64,000 bases of DNA from Platanthera guangdongensis (lineage: Eukaryota > Streptophyta > Magnoliopsida > Asparagales > Orchidaceae), in NCBI GenBank assembly GCA_039583875.1, contig CM077150.1, positions 187,740,375-187,804,374 of the forward strand. The letters run 5' to 3'. Position numbers and translations under genes: made by a program. This document shows, one piece after another, positions 10,205 to 21,866 of this stretch (position 1 is its first letter; each line of letters starts with the position of its first letter). A model generated the notes under the pieces. That model did no database searches. It saw only the letters and a list, made by a program, of their open reading frames with translations, and was not told the origin of the DNA.

Positions 10205-12699
10205 TGTAACATCCCAAATACTTATGCGTCGCGTTCTGTTATTCGCAGAATCTGATTGTGTGTAAGAATGATCGACAACACCGACGAATCGTGGTATTTA
10301 TACTCGTTAGTGTTATGTTTCTCGCCAAATCGCTATTTTTATTAATATCATTTATTAAGAGGTTTAATTCCGTGAATGTTTAGGGTGCGCGAGAATGGAA
10401 TGCACTTAAATGATAAATTTCATTTGAAGCAGTGGCAGTCTCGTAATTATGGTGAAACCCTAATTTTCCTCTTTAAAGCCTTCGCGTCCTCCCCTCTCTC
10501 GCTAGTCAAGTGACGAAACCACCGAGATTTGCAGACGCTTCCAGCGACAGTATCGGCGCCTATTCAGCAACCGACAACTGATCTTAGCCCTAATCAACAC
10601 CCCTCTGCGTTTTTCAGGCCCCGACAAGCCTTCTCACAGTAGATTCGACTTTTGGCTAACTTTCCCCCACCATCTGCTTTAGGTAGGTTGCAGGAGACTT
10701 TCGTTTTCATGGTTCTATGAGTCCTCATATCTCAATTGCAAAAAATTGGTTTGATGTTTTCTCTCCTTCTACAGCCAAAAATCAAAGATTTCTCCTTGCA
10801 TCGACAACCCTAGTAGGGGGCCAACCCTCTTCCGGGCAAATCGACCTCGTTAAACAACCCTACTCAGGTAATGTCGATCTGCTCTTGCAAATTCAAAATT
10901 TTATCGTTACATTAGTTTTGTTCAGAACTTCCAGACAACCCTAGCTAAAATAGGGGATTTCTTTTTCAGTTGTGTTGAATCAACAACTTCAAATTTGTGC
11001 GAGATTGCTATCATTCCAGATATTATAACCCTCCACTACTAAAGGAGTGGTAAGTCCCCTTCCTTTGCCTCAAGATTGTGTTTATATATATATTTGACAA
11101 AATTAATTGAACGTTTAATGTTTTTTCCCTTTAGGGGTCGCGGGGTGACTTAGTGAAAGTGAGTTTCGTGGCAAGTCAGAGGAGATTTCGACGTGTCCTC
11201 CAGAGTAACCTAAGCAATTACGTTGCCGCATCATGTGGGCGAACGCCGCAATACCTCGGTAAGAAATTCGGCTCTTTTCAGTTAAGCATATAATTTTGTA
11301 TAATTCATGAAATAAATTCTGTCATTATACGTACATGAAGATACGAATTCTTACTGTTACAAATCAAGCCAACAAAGAATAAGTAAGATATATTGAATAT
11401 GCATCGGATCTTGTTTAGCCTTAAAACACGAACAAAATGTTAATCAAGTTAATATAGCAGGACTTACAGTCAGATCATGATATTATCTGTTTAACACATG
11501 AACAAAATCAGTTTAAAATATTAGAAACTATAGGCAAAACAAGGTTGTTAGGATCGCGATCTAGATCATAGGATCTTACGATCCTACGATCCAAATTTTA
11601 TAAATCGATCCTGATTTTGTAAAGCGATTCTAGATCTGACCCTACTATCAGATCTGATCCTACCTCGAAACGATTTCATCTAGGATCTCGATCCTGACAA
11701 CCTTGAGGCAAAAGTACATAATTAAACCGCATGAAAAACTATAATCTAGTGGACCCAAGTTGAACGTCACATCATGAGATCAGATCAATCCAGAAAATGA
11801 CGAGAGGGATTCACCCTCATTCTTTTGGTGGAGGCACACCACCATACACTCATGGCCAACATCCACCATATGAGTTTCAGACTTAGGGTCGATGTACTTT
11901 GATTCAACTCGTGGAATCCCTCAAATATGAGTTTGTGTTCCTCTCGAGAGACACTCTACTCTGTTCAGGGCACCATCAGGTTTGCCACCCAGACTCCAGG
12001 TTTCAGTTTGTGCGTAGTTGTCATTAAAAATAAGTTTTAATAAGACAATCATGAAATCTACTAGAGCTTGCAACAGACACTATTCAGAAACTCCATAAAT
12101 CATTATCCAACAAAAATTAGAAAATAAGTTAGAACTCATAATAAGTCAATTACATGATCAGATCAAGAGTACAAAATGTCAAGATTACTAGTACTTAATG
12201 TTACCTATTTTCTATACAAGAAAAAGTTTATATTTTTCTTTTTAGTGTTGCTGATAGTAGTCTTTCTTACTCTACAGTGGGCCTGACCCAGTTGGAACTT
12301 GTTTTTACAGGGGTCGTACGTTTGAGGATTCACATAGGATAGGCGATGCGGTGTTCATCGTCGTTAGTTCCCTTCGGTTGCACCTCCCTTTTATTGTACT
12401 TCTTTTTATTTAAGACATTATGTATTTGTACTTCATTCATATTTTAATGTACCAGACTATTCCAAATTTTCAGTATTTTAGTTTCATAGTATATTTTTAG
12501 TTATAAATGGCTCTGTAAATTCAAAAATTGAGGTACACTCTTAACCCTAGTTTTTCTTACTCTACATTTGTTGCAAGCTCTCTTTAGAACTTTTGTTTTT
12601 GCTTGTTATGTCACAGTTTTAGTACCGTAGCTTAGTTTACTTTTATCGCGGGCCTGATCAGACTGCTGATTTGTTGTTAAGTTAGGTTGGGGTGTTTCA
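10205..12699 (+). repeat. 3' LTR of the chromovirus (about 2.5 kb including a MITE)
   Basis: It begins TGTAACATCCCAAATAC and ends TTGGGGTGTTTCA. Its start is shared with 8342-8437 and its end with the reversed remnant at 6872-7385, which fixes both borders. It contains a CCCTAATTTTCC leader-like tract near 10450-10500 typical of plant gypsy LTRs. Subtracting the inserted 166-bp MITE and its 8-bp duplication leaves about 2.3 kb. Confidence 0.7.
11540..11705. mobile_element. hAT-like MITE, 166 bp
   Basis: Terminal inverted repeats are CAAGGTTGTTAGGATCG at the left and, in complement, CAAGGTTGTCAGGATCG at the right. Flanks are a perfect 8-bp duplication AGGCAAAA at 11532-11539 and 11706-11713. 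Eight-bp duplications and CA-starting ends are typical of hAT elements. The interior consists of GATC-rich words such as GGATCTTACGATCCTACGATCC and codes for nothing. Confidence 0.9.
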
Positions 12700-12704
12700 C
12701 CCGA

Positions 12705-13790
12705 AACAATGACAATTTCATGTGATAATCAAAACTTACCACTTAGGTGAATTATATTCTTGCGTACCATAAATAATCATTTCGAGCTAAACTCTTATAA
12801 AATAAAAATTATTGAAGTTATCAATTAGCACAAAAAATTTACCGTAAAGAGGCGGAATACCCCGATTTGCCGTATCAAAGGGGCGACGTGTAAACATTTT
12901 GGATGCTACAACTTCAGCCTCCCCTTTGGTTGCAACTCACACTTTTTGTGGGGCCTTTAACATCTACAACAACCCAACAGCTTTTGGAGGAATGTCATCC
13001 ATTCTAGATTATTGGATCGAGATGATAACATACATACCTACTTTACGTCATCTTCTGCATTGGAGTGGATGCACATTCACCGTTGATACTTGCATAGCGT
13101 TTGATGAGCTACAAAGATTCTCGCCTGCCGTGCACCAAGGGCATGATGGTTTCTATTTATCAGAGATGAATGCTTCAATTGATGGGGATCAACCGCGTCT
13201 CTCCGAGCATGCACATAAGGACCCGTTCAAGGTCAATTCACTCTACTACTGACAGTTATAGAATCATCATTTGAATGATCGGAGTCCTTAACTATGGTCC
13301 ACTCCATGTTTTAAATTATATATGTATTTTTCTAACTTAAATTATGCTTTTTAGGATAAATGCTGCTATCTGGCAATATGCGCACTAGGATTTTTGGTAT
13401 TGAGAACCATGAACAAGAAATGAAGCTCTCATTCACCCATGCCTGATGTCAACGTCGAGACGTCCTTAGGGTTAGCTTTGCAGTTCTGGCACCGCTTAAC
13501 TCCCTCGGCCCAGCCACCACCACTAGTCTCTCCATCGTAAGTCCTAGACTCACTATTTTCCCCAACGATCTTTCATCTTCTAACACACGCTACAACCACT
13601 GCTTTAGCTCCTCCCCACCTCATCATGCGTCACCACAACCTTCCTCACCCCCATCCAACACTGGGGAGACTCCCCCTCTGACAAATTGAGCCTCTTCATC
13701 CCTTTGAGTACAACTCGAGGGTACCAATCCCAAAATCCCCGCCTTCCCCTCCCATCTCCATCGCCGCTCATCCACTCCTTGCATTCACCC
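12705..13790. other. Intron sequence with one unassigned open frame
   Basis: A 117-codon frame at 12899-13252 (plus) starts MDATTSASPLVATHTF and contains GFYLSEMNASIDGDQP and LSEHAHKDPFKV. Its composition is balanced, unlike the low-complexity frames elsewhere, so it might be an exon remnant. I recognise no family. 13490-13790 is C-rich and has no gene that I can support. Confidence 0.25.
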
Positions 13791-13792
13791 AA

Positions 13793-13903
13793 CCAACAAA
13801 CACTTCTCCCAATAACCTCCAACTCATTGATTCACTCTTGAACACATAATTCACTTCCCTCCCCGAGTAAACCCTAACTTTCGCTCCTTCCTATATACCT
13901 GAG
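13793..13903. repeat. Left copy of a ~110-bp direct repeat flanking the gypsy element
   Basis: Starts CCAACAAACACTTCTCCCAA and ends CCTGAG, directly before the LTR. The copy at 19067-19174 shares the order CCAACAAACACCTCTCCC, CCCAACTCA, ATAATTCACCTCCCTCC, AGTAAACCCCAACTTACGCTCC and CTGAG at about 80% identity by eye. Confidence 0.8.
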
Positions 13904-15148
13904 TGATGCACCCTCCGTCACGTTCAAATAAGTATGACATCATCATGCGTCATAGAATTTTATTTTATGCACTTTTTATTATTCGTTAGTTCTTTCGCGC
14001 ACCTATTTTTTATTTGAAATTGTTTGGCTCTTCAGTTTGACCGTCCAATGAGACCCTGAATAAATAGGTTTGATAATTTTGTTAGTTAGGACGGTAAGAG
14101 CAAGTTTAAAATATTTAGGGACGTATAATGCTAAGGATTCCCAAGATCAAATAAACGTAATAACCGGAAAACTATCTTTATTTAAAATGTGTTACCATTT
14201 TGGAAAACTGCTGCCCCTGGATTTTGGAAAGTGAGCTGCTACTGTCGTGTGAAGAAATTTGAAAGAACTTGGTTTGGAAAGTGCTGCCCTGTGAAGGAAT
14301 TTGGAAAGTAATTATCAGACCTCTATTAAAAACTGCCGGCTAGGAAACAAAAGGTAGACCCGGAAGAATCCAGTGAAAGACTCGTTTCGTTCCTTGGGTT
14401 GCCGGTCGTCCGCCCCACTGCTATTACCTTCGACGCACCCGCTTGACGCCGCTCTGACAAGATCTGAACGTGCCCTGCTCGCTCGCTTCGTCCCGTCAAA
14501 GGATTTCCTTCCTTCCGACAGAAGCTTTGTGGCAGTCTCCGCTTCCGAAGGCTTGCTGTCGCACGATGAACACCGTCCCCACCACTGCTCCGATCCAGCA
14601 TCGTTGAAGACTTCCAACACTTGTTCTCCCCGCTAGGTTGCCGTCTAACTTACTGAATGATTTTGACTATCTTTCCCGACCGACGTCGACTTCGGCCCAA
14701 TTCTTCCGCCAGTCGGCTGCGGTCCTTGCGAGATTCCCGATTGAGCGTCGACATCACCTTAACCCCTCCGTCAATCAACTGTTGGTTCCCTTGGCGCCGC
14801 CTGGACTTGTATTGGATTCATGCCCCTTGGGTAACCTCATCTCCTTCTTGCTACTTATGTTGGCTTAATTTTATGCGTCTCAATTAATTATTCATAAGCT
14901 TGCCCCGAACGTTCTAATGATTTCAATTACCGCTAAATTATTTCTTGTGTAATTGCTTGTGGATGTTCGGACCTCGCCACGGTTCAATTCATTAAACGCT
15001 GAGGAACGTTTTCTCGGCAATGATTAACGATTCGCAAAGTTCAACGATGTTGAGTAATTAGCGCGCCTAAATTCGAATTGGCCCACTTGGCCTTTTTCAA
15101 AGTAAAAAAATAACATCAATTTCAAAACCCTGATAGCGGCCTACATCA
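13904..15148 (+). repeat. 5' LTR of the gypsy element
   Basis: 1,245 bp, TGATGCACCC to TACATCA. It contains a GC-rich tract (14370-14830) that is open on several frames in both LTRs; these frames are not genes. Confidence 0.85.
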
Positions 15149-15151
15149 GTT

Positions 15152-15163
15152 TGGTATCAGAGC
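15152..15163 (+). other. Primer binding site, iMet tRNA type
   Basis: TGGTATCAGAGC lies 3 nt after the LTR border. It is complementary to the 3' end of plant initiator methionine tRNA. Confidence 0.85.
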
Positions 15164-15234
15164 TAGGTTTGATTCGCTCCTATTGCAAATCAAGCGATCC
15201 TGGTTTCAATTTGAATTTTTTTCAAACACCCCCG

Positions 15235-15266
15235 CCCCCGCCCCCCCCCCCCCCCCAAAAAAAAAG
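15235..15266 (+). repeat. Homopolymer tract, C-run followed by A-run
   Basis: The leader between primer site and gag holds an interrupted C-run of more than 20 followed at once by an A-run. Length in the assembly may be uncertain. Confidence 0.8.
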
Positions 15267-15309
15267 AGGAAACATGATTTGTAGTAAGATTCTAATCAAA
15301 TTATTTTAA

Positions 15310-16718
15310 ATGGAAAAACGAGTAGATCATTTGGAGACTAGCGTAGGGGACTTGGCCCATTGTATGAACGATTTGATGAAATCGGTCAAAACTCTCGCCG
15401 CCAATGTGGATAGTGTCACACATGTCATGAACGGGTTACTCACTTCGGTTAATAACATCGAATCCACCATGCACATCAACCGAGCACTTGCCCCAGTGGT
15501 CAAAATAGACTCTAACCCTTGGATTCTAGAACTTGCACACCCCGAACCCAAACTCGAACCACGTACCCAACCCCGTTGGGACATGAGTGTCAAGTTAGAT
15601 GTGGGTGACTTTGAGGAGTGATTAGAACCCGAGACTTGTTTAGAGTGGTGTGATATGATGGATCGTTTCCTAGGTTGGAAGCAATTGCTCCATTCCAGAC
15701 AAGTTGAGTACGCAACCCTTTAACTTAAGGGTGCAACATTGTTTTGGTGGGGTTAGCTAGAGCGGTCTAGATTCAACTTAAGATTGCCCGAGTTACCACT
15801 TGTGATGAGTTTAAAATCCAACAGCGAAAGCGGTACGTCCCATCGGATTACTTGCAAACCCTCTACCATAGATTTCACAATTTACGGTAAGACAAATTAA
15901 CTGTGGATGAGTACACGAATGAATTCCTAGTTCTTCAGTCTCGCCTCGACCTCCGAGAGGATGATGATATGACCGTGTCTCGTTATCTGAACGAGTTGCG
16001 CTATTCCATTAGAGACCAGCTAGAGTTATTAGATTATAAAGACTTATGAGAGATATCAAGTCATGCATGGAGAGTGGTGTCCTCACAGAAGCGGACATCC
16101 GAAGTCAGATCTACTGATATATCCACATCGAGCGTCACCGCTACCACTACGGCTAGGATTTCAGATTCCTCTCACCCTCCCAACACTCCCAGAACTCCGA
16201 CCCCATCCACTATCCCCTCCAAGGGTGAGGAGATTATTGAGGCTAAGCCCAATACTGGAGTATTCCGATGCTTCAACTGTATGGATTCAGGGCACAAATC
16301 TTGTAAGTGTCCCCAACGCCACTTCGTCGCTATTATCGATTCTACTGATAGACGTGAGCCTGAGTATGGAGTTTACATTAATGAGTCTCACCCTGCGCCA
16401 GAGCCGGAGCACGAGTCAGAGGATGTCGTAGAAGTGGAAGGCGAACACGTCGAACACTTATTCTGCGTCCTGCGATATAGTCTGATTACCCCTAGCGAGT
16501 CTACTGAGGATGACCATAGGAGGAACAATATTTTTCGCACTACTGCGCACATCCATGGACAATTTTGTTCCATTATCATCGATAGCGGTAGTATGGAGAA
16601 TTTCGTTTCTCAGTGCATGGTCGACTTATTAGGGCTTGAAATGCATCCGTTAGAACTCTACAGTTTATCTAGAGTCAATAGTCGTTTGACTATGCCCGTT
16701 ACTCACTACTGTCTGTAG
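15310..16718 (+). pseudogene. gypsy gag-protease remnant
   Basis: The start MEKRVDHLETSVGDLAHCM is a coiled-coil N terminus. After stops and frameshifts the gag core continues (SDYLQTLYHRFHNLR, TVDEYTNEFLVLQSRLDL, YLNELRYSIRDQLEL). A zinc knuckle CFNCMDSGHKSCKC (CX2CX4HX4C) lies near 16270. The protease signature IIIDSGSMENFVS is near 16575-16615, with the catalytic Asp kept (DSG). Gag packages the RNA and the protease would process the polyprotein. The stop at 15619 and at least two frame changes disable it. Confidence 0.8.
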
Positions 16719-17194
16719 CAAACACATATTCAGATAGAGTATTATGTCATGTCGTCGCCATAGATGTCTGTCACATCTTACTAGGGCGATATTGGTAGTA
16801 CGACCAAAATGTTATGCATGACAGTACGAGAAACTCTCATTTCTTCGAGCACAATGAACACACGATTGTTTTTCTTCTCCAGAAGAACTGCCTTATTCCA
16901 AGGGCCGGCGAGAGGACCTTTATGCGTTTTAGGTCACTTTTCTGACTACATCGCATTATTGCTTACCGCACTCCCGCATGAACCCCCACCTCATGAGATT
17001 ACTCGTGGCCCAGACATGTCACTCACCCCACATGACCACGACTTGGTTTCACATTTATCAACTCTTGATGTGCCACATGATATTACTCAGTTTTTTCACA
17101 CTATCTGTTGACCACTCACTCTATCGATTTCATATTTAGAGACTATGCTTTTATTTCACCTCACTATTATTTGGAGATAGACTGAATTGGGGAG

Positions 17195-17833
17195 TTGCAA
17201 CAATATATTAAAAAAATTATCCTATTTTTGGAACATCGTATGGGGCAAAAGGGAAACAAATTCGAATTTAATAACTCTTATTACTCTCTGATCGATAGAC
17301 AGACCAGTATCATTAATTGGAGTTTGGGGAATATTCTTAGACGCTTAACAAAGGAGAATCTGACGCAATTGGATCTAATACCTCCACGAGCAAAATTCAC
17401 ATTTAATAATTTTAAAAATCGCTCTTTGATTAGATCTCCTTTCGAGATTATCTATGTGTTACTCTACCTATCTGATCGTCTTCATCTCTCATTCCATGAA
17501 CGTATCTCATTTTGTGTGCAAACTCACATTAATTATTTAAAAGAATTGCATAATGTCACTGCTAATATGTTTCGAGTAACCTTTGAACATTACAAACTTA
17601 TGGTCGGTCGTTATCGACATGAGTTGTAATTTTCAAAGGGAAGTCAGATGATTGCTTATTGCAGGAGATTTGGTCAAGTTCATGTTCAGAAGCGCTTTGG
17701 GACCCTGGTTGCGCCACCCGTCAAGGCCCCAGATATACCACCCGATCTAGCACCAACGACGACGTCATTTCTCTCCGTTACCAGCCTTTGCAGATTCTCG
17801 TCGGGGTTGACCTCTCTCAACTCCGAGGATTGA
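17195..17833 (+). pseudogene. gypsy integrase C-terminal remnant
   Basis: The frame MQQYIKKIILFLEHR... reads YYSLIDRQTSIINWSLGNIL, which corresponds to the QTDGQTEVVNRSLGN region of gypsy integrases, and later NRSLIRSPFEIIYV, corresponding to the SPFEIVYG motif. The catalytic aspartates upstream are missing. A second short frame (17648-17833) runs up to the 3' LTR. The junction with the protease region shows that about 2 kb of pol were lost. Confidence 0.7.
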
Positions 17834-19061
17834 TGCACCCTCCGTCGCGTTCAAATAAACATGTCGTCATCATGTGTCATGTAATTTTTTATGCACTTTT
17901 TTATTATTCGGCACTTCTTTGGCGCACCTATTTTTTATTAGAAATTATTTGTCTTTCGTTTGACTGCCCGATAAGACCCTGAATAAATAGGTTCGATAAT
18001 TTTGGTAGTCAAGATGGTAAGGGCAAGCTTAAAATATTTAGCGACCTATAATGCTAAGGATTTTCAAGATCAAATAAATGTAATAATTGGAAAACTATCT
18101 TTATTTAAAATGTGTTGCCATTTTGGAAAACTGCTGCCCCTGGATTTTGGAAAGTGAGCTGCTGCTGCCGTGTGGAGGAATTTGAAAGAACTTGGTTTGG
18201 AAAGTGCTGCCTGTGAAGGAATTTGGAAAGTAATTATCAACCCTCTATTAAAAACTATCGGCCAGGAAACATAAGGTAGACCCGGAAGAATCGAGAGAAC
18301 GACTCGTTTCGTTCCTTGGGTTGTCGGTCGTCTGCCCCACTGCTCTCACCGTCGATGCACCTGCTTGACGCCAACTCCGACAAGATCTGAACGGGCCATG
18401 CTCGCTCGCATCGTCCCGTCAAAAGATTTTCTTCCTGCCGACAGAAGCTTTGTGGTCGTCTCCGTTTCCGAAGGCTTGCTGCCCCACGATGAACGTCGTC
18501 TCCGCCATTGCTCCAATCCAACATCATTGAAGATTTCCAGCACTCGTTCTCCCCGCTACTGAGTGATTCCGACGATCTTTCCCGGCTGACGTCGACTTCG
18601 GCCCAATTCTTCCGTCAGTCGGTTGTGGCCCTTTCGAAATTCCCGATGGAGCGCTGACATCGCCTCAACCCCTCCGTCAATCAACTGTTGGTTCCCTTGG
18701 CGCTGCTTGGGCTTGGACTGGATTCAGACCCCTCAGGTAACCTCATCCTCTCATTGCTACTTATGTTTGCTTAATTTTATACATCTAAATTAATTATTCA
18801 TAAGCTTGTCCCGAACGTTCTAATTATTTCAATTACCGATATCACATAAATTATTTCTTGTATAATTGCTTGTGGATGTTCGGACCTCGCCACGGTTCAA
18901 TTCATTAAACGCCGATGAACACTTTCTGGGTAACGATTAACAATTTGCAAAGTTCAACGATTGAGAGTAATTTGCGCGCCTAAATTCGAATTGGCCCGCT
19001 CGGCCTTTTTCAAAATAAAAAAATAACATACATTTCAAAACCCTAATAGCGACCTACATCA
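17831..19061 (+). repeat. 3' LTR of the gypsy element
   Basis: 1,231 bp, same borders as the 5' LTR. A short purine-rich CCGAGGAT before it is a weak polypurine tract. Confidence 0.85.
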
Positions 19062-19066
19062 TTGAG

Positions 19067-19174
19067 CCAACAAACACCTCTCCCAACAATCCCCAACTCA
19101 CCAATTTGCACTTGAGCCCATAATTCACCTCCCTCCACCAGTAAACCCCAACTTACGCTCCTTAAACAGCTGAG
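19067..19174. repeat. Right copy of the ~110-bp direct repeat flanking the gypsy element
   Basis: Matches 13793-13903 and likewise ends in CTGAG. See the left copy. Confidence 0.8.
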
Positions 19175-20269
19175 CCCCCTATTCCCACCTTCTGTCCAGT
19201 CTGCTTCCTTCCCGTCTCAACAATCGCCCCCTCCCCGCACACGCATCATTCCATTTCTTTTTTTCATTCCGCCTTCATCCCGAACACTTGGGAAGTTTTT
19301 GTACATTTATTTTCATGTGCATCGCATTGTTTATGACACACCTGTATTTGTTTTGGGATCATTGACTAATAGTTTTGCTCTTTTATAATGTGAGTACTTG
19401 TAGAATTTATTCGCTTTCCATCCAATTTCTTACTTTTTCAGTTTTATGTAATTATTTTATTTTAGGATTTCTAGATTTATGTGTGATCAGTCTATTAGAT
19501 TTTCAATTGTTTGCACGATCTTAATTTTTTTCTATTTAGCTCATGTACTCCCCTGCATTAGCGCCTCCAACATTTCTCACCGATACCTCCCGCTTGCCCT
19601 CTTATGAGAAAAACCTCCATCCCGAATTTCCCCCTTGTACCCACACTACCTCCATTCCTTACATGTATCTCCTTCTACAACCACCCCTCTCTGCACCCAT
19701 GCTACAACCGACCTTCTCTCGGTTCCATAGCATTGAATCTCTCCCTACAGCCTCCAAACCAGACCCTTCCTAACTGATTCCTACTCGACAATACCTTCTT
19801 CTCTCACAGAGCTTCTCCTCGACAACTACCCATGGCCTCGAGTTTATCGCTGCCATCTTCGGATTTTCCGCCCGCTACAACCCCCATCTTCATGGTTGTA
19901 AGTCTTCATTAGCATGGTGTTTGCATTATCTTTACTTCAATAATGTTGCATGAATTGGATGTTTTAGTGCTTGAAGAATATTTCTCCTTATGAAATTTTG
20001 TTTTGAGACTGCTTGTGATTTATAGGGGTTTATTTGCTTGTGCACTCCTACTGTTTTGGCCCTTCGAGTGGAGGAAGGCTAAATTTGTTTGCCTAGAAAT
20101 CAATTTGCTTCGCTTTGAATTAAATTTTTTTGATTTAAGTTTTTTATTATCATTGGTAACCTCCTGTCAGATTGCGTGATAATTGCATTCATCATCTTAG
20201 GTCAATTGATCCATTGCTCCCTCTCCCTGGCACTATGCATAGAGTCGTATGTTTATCTATCACCATTAG
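19175..20269. other. Unassigned sequence, partly C-rich
   Basis: 19190-19870 is rich in CCTCC and CCAAC words and open over short distances (for example 19543-19773) with Pro/Ser/Leu-rich frames. 19880-20260 is AT-rich. No domain, repeat border or splice pattern convinces me. Confidence 0.35.
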
Positions 20270-21840
20270 TGTAACAACCTCACTTTTTTTTATAATAATA
20301 ATAATAATAACAATAATAATAATAATAAAAACAAAAAAAAAACAAACCCTATTTCCCTTATAACCCGAGAGACACGCTTCCCCCCCCGATATTTCTTCCT
20401 CCCGTCCAGTTTTCCCATGCGCCGCAAGGAGTCGGGCGAATCTCCTCCTGCTTCCGTTTCCTGCCCCCTGCACCCGGTCGGCCCCGAACTCCGCCTCCGA
20501 CGGCGTCCACTGCTCCCGTCGCCGCCTCCTGCCGACGATTTCATCCCCGGTGCTTCCTCCTTCTCCTTCTCCGACCGGTGAGGGTAAGGCAAAACCCTAA
20601 TTCTCCCTTTTTCTCATTTCTCCACCTCCCCTCTTGGAATTAACAGGGATTTTCCTCCGTGATCTCGTCCAGGGCAGCGACTCTTCTCCGACAACCCCAA
20701 CTCTTCGTTTCGGCTGGTGGACCTCTAGAGGAACTCCTAGGGTTTCACTCGAAACCCCAATTCGTGGATTTTTGAGCCCAGACCTGGCCTCCTTGGGTAA
20801 GGAACCACGCCTAACTCCCATTTTCAGTTTTTCCCTAATTTATTTGGGAGGATTTCCGCCCTCCGATCGACGTAATTTCGTAATTCCCTCTTGTGTTTGT
20901 CGTAAATTTGACTAATTTCATTTATGTTTGTGTTTCCGGTGTCGCTCATCAGATCTAGCGGTGGAATTCGCTCTGAACCCTCTCCGATTTAGGGTTTCCG
21001 ATGCCTAGAGCCGCCAAATTCTCGATCCTTGTGGTAACTCCTCTCCCCTCACTCTCGAGGGAGGTAATTTCCTTCAAACCATCTTTTATGTGAGTTTTCT
21101 TTTGCAAATATTAAATTCCTGTTTATGTGTAGGAATCCCGGTAATGGTATTGTGTTCGCGTGGTCTTAAAGCATGTCAAAAGAATTTAATATTTCCTAAG
21201 CGCTTGCTAACACCGCTTAACCGCCGCCATTCGTTCAGCTTTACCTTAAGGCGAGTAGAGAAACCTCTCTTGCTTGCAAACATGAAAAATCTATTTTTAC
21301 TTCACTTTTTGTTATGAAGTAGACCTTTGTAGTCTGGAATCGTCTAATATGAATCCCTGACATAATTACATTGCATGCATATCATAACTCATTTCACAAG
21401 TGTTAAGCTAAGAGAAACAGATGACGATTGTACACACATGAATTTTGCAATCATAGTCCTAACACACGAATCTATCGTCGCATTTGCATTTGCATGACTT
21501 TCACATAGAGTTGTCCATTGAAAATGCTGTAACTATTACATGATTTACGTATCCAACAGTGTTAGAGTGCTGGAACCTGTTGTCTCGATCCGTTATGCTT
21601 AGCCTGATTATTTCTCTTACTCAATTCTTTTATGTTTCTTTTAGATGGCTCATAAGCGATCGCAACGAAAGAAAGCTACCCCTTCTGCGAGGGAGGCCCC
21701 TAAAGATGAAACTGCCCAGCTTTTGAGACAGCTTCTGGAGCGTGTCACCCGTCTGGAGCGGGAATGCCAAACTCCTGATCCAGCCTTTGGTTCCGGCAGC
21801 GCAGGGACGACTGGAGTAGATGTTACCACCACCCCTGCGA
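20270..21840 (+). mobile_element. gypsy LTR and gag start, truncated
   Basis: TGTAACAACCTCAC at 20270 resembles the start of chromovirus LTRs (compare TGTAACATCCC at 10205). A TAA microsatellite follows, then a CCCTAATTCTCCC leader tract near 20595. At 21645 an ATG opens MAHKRSQRKKATPSAREAPK and a coiled-coil QLLRQLLERVTRLERE, a typical gypsy gag N terminus. It is cut after about 66 codons, where copia leader sequence begins. The LTR end and primer site were not found, so the border inside 20900-21640 is unknown. Confidence 0.45.
20287..20330 (+). repeat. TAA microsatellite
   Basis: Runs of ATAATAATAATAATAA interrupted by one ACA, followed by an A-rich tract. Confidence 0.9.
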
Positions 21841-21866
21841 CCTCTCTCTATTTCTGTTCGAGCTGA
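21645..21866 (+). pseudogene. gypsy gag N-terminal fragment
   Basis: 73 codons with basic start MAHKRSQRKKATPS and heptad-like QLLRQLLERVTRLERECQTP. The final residues are already in the copia-derived sequence. The gag core and zinc knuckle are absent. Confidence 0.45.

Larger units (their letters stand above)
8342..12699 (+). mobile_element. Decayed Ty3/gypsy chromovirus with internal deletion
   Basis: The element starts TGTAACATCCC and ends GGGTGTTTCA, with flanks CCCGG (8337-8341) and CCCGA (12700-12704) as a likely 5-bp target duplication with one change. Only about 96 bp of the 5' LTR remain and they are fused directly to RNase H coding sequence, so the rest of the LTR, primer site, gag, protease and reverse transcriptase are gone. 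RNase H, integrase and C-terminal domains follow as a pseudogene and then a full-length 3' LTR. The 3' LTR carries a 166-bp MITE. Confidence 0.75.
13904..19061 (+). mobile_element. Ty3/gypsy LTR retrotransposon with large internal deletion
   Basis: Both LTRs are present (13904-15148 and 17831-19061; about 85-88% identical by eye), with borders TGATGCACCC and CCTACATCA. The primer site TGGTATCAGAGC (15152-15163, initiator Met tRNA type) follows. The interior has gag, a CCHC knuckle and the protease active site, then jumps to an integrase C-terminal piece; reverse transcriptase and RNase H are missing. Immediate flanks are CTGAG and TTGAG, a 5-bp duplication with one change, set inside a larger duplication of about 110 bp. 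Confidence 0.85.

Noticed and set aside
14315..14887. Overlapping frames on both strands inside the 5' LTR (repeated at 18255-18562)
   Set aside because: They lie wholly within LTRs, differ between the two copies by frameshifts, and have no known domain.
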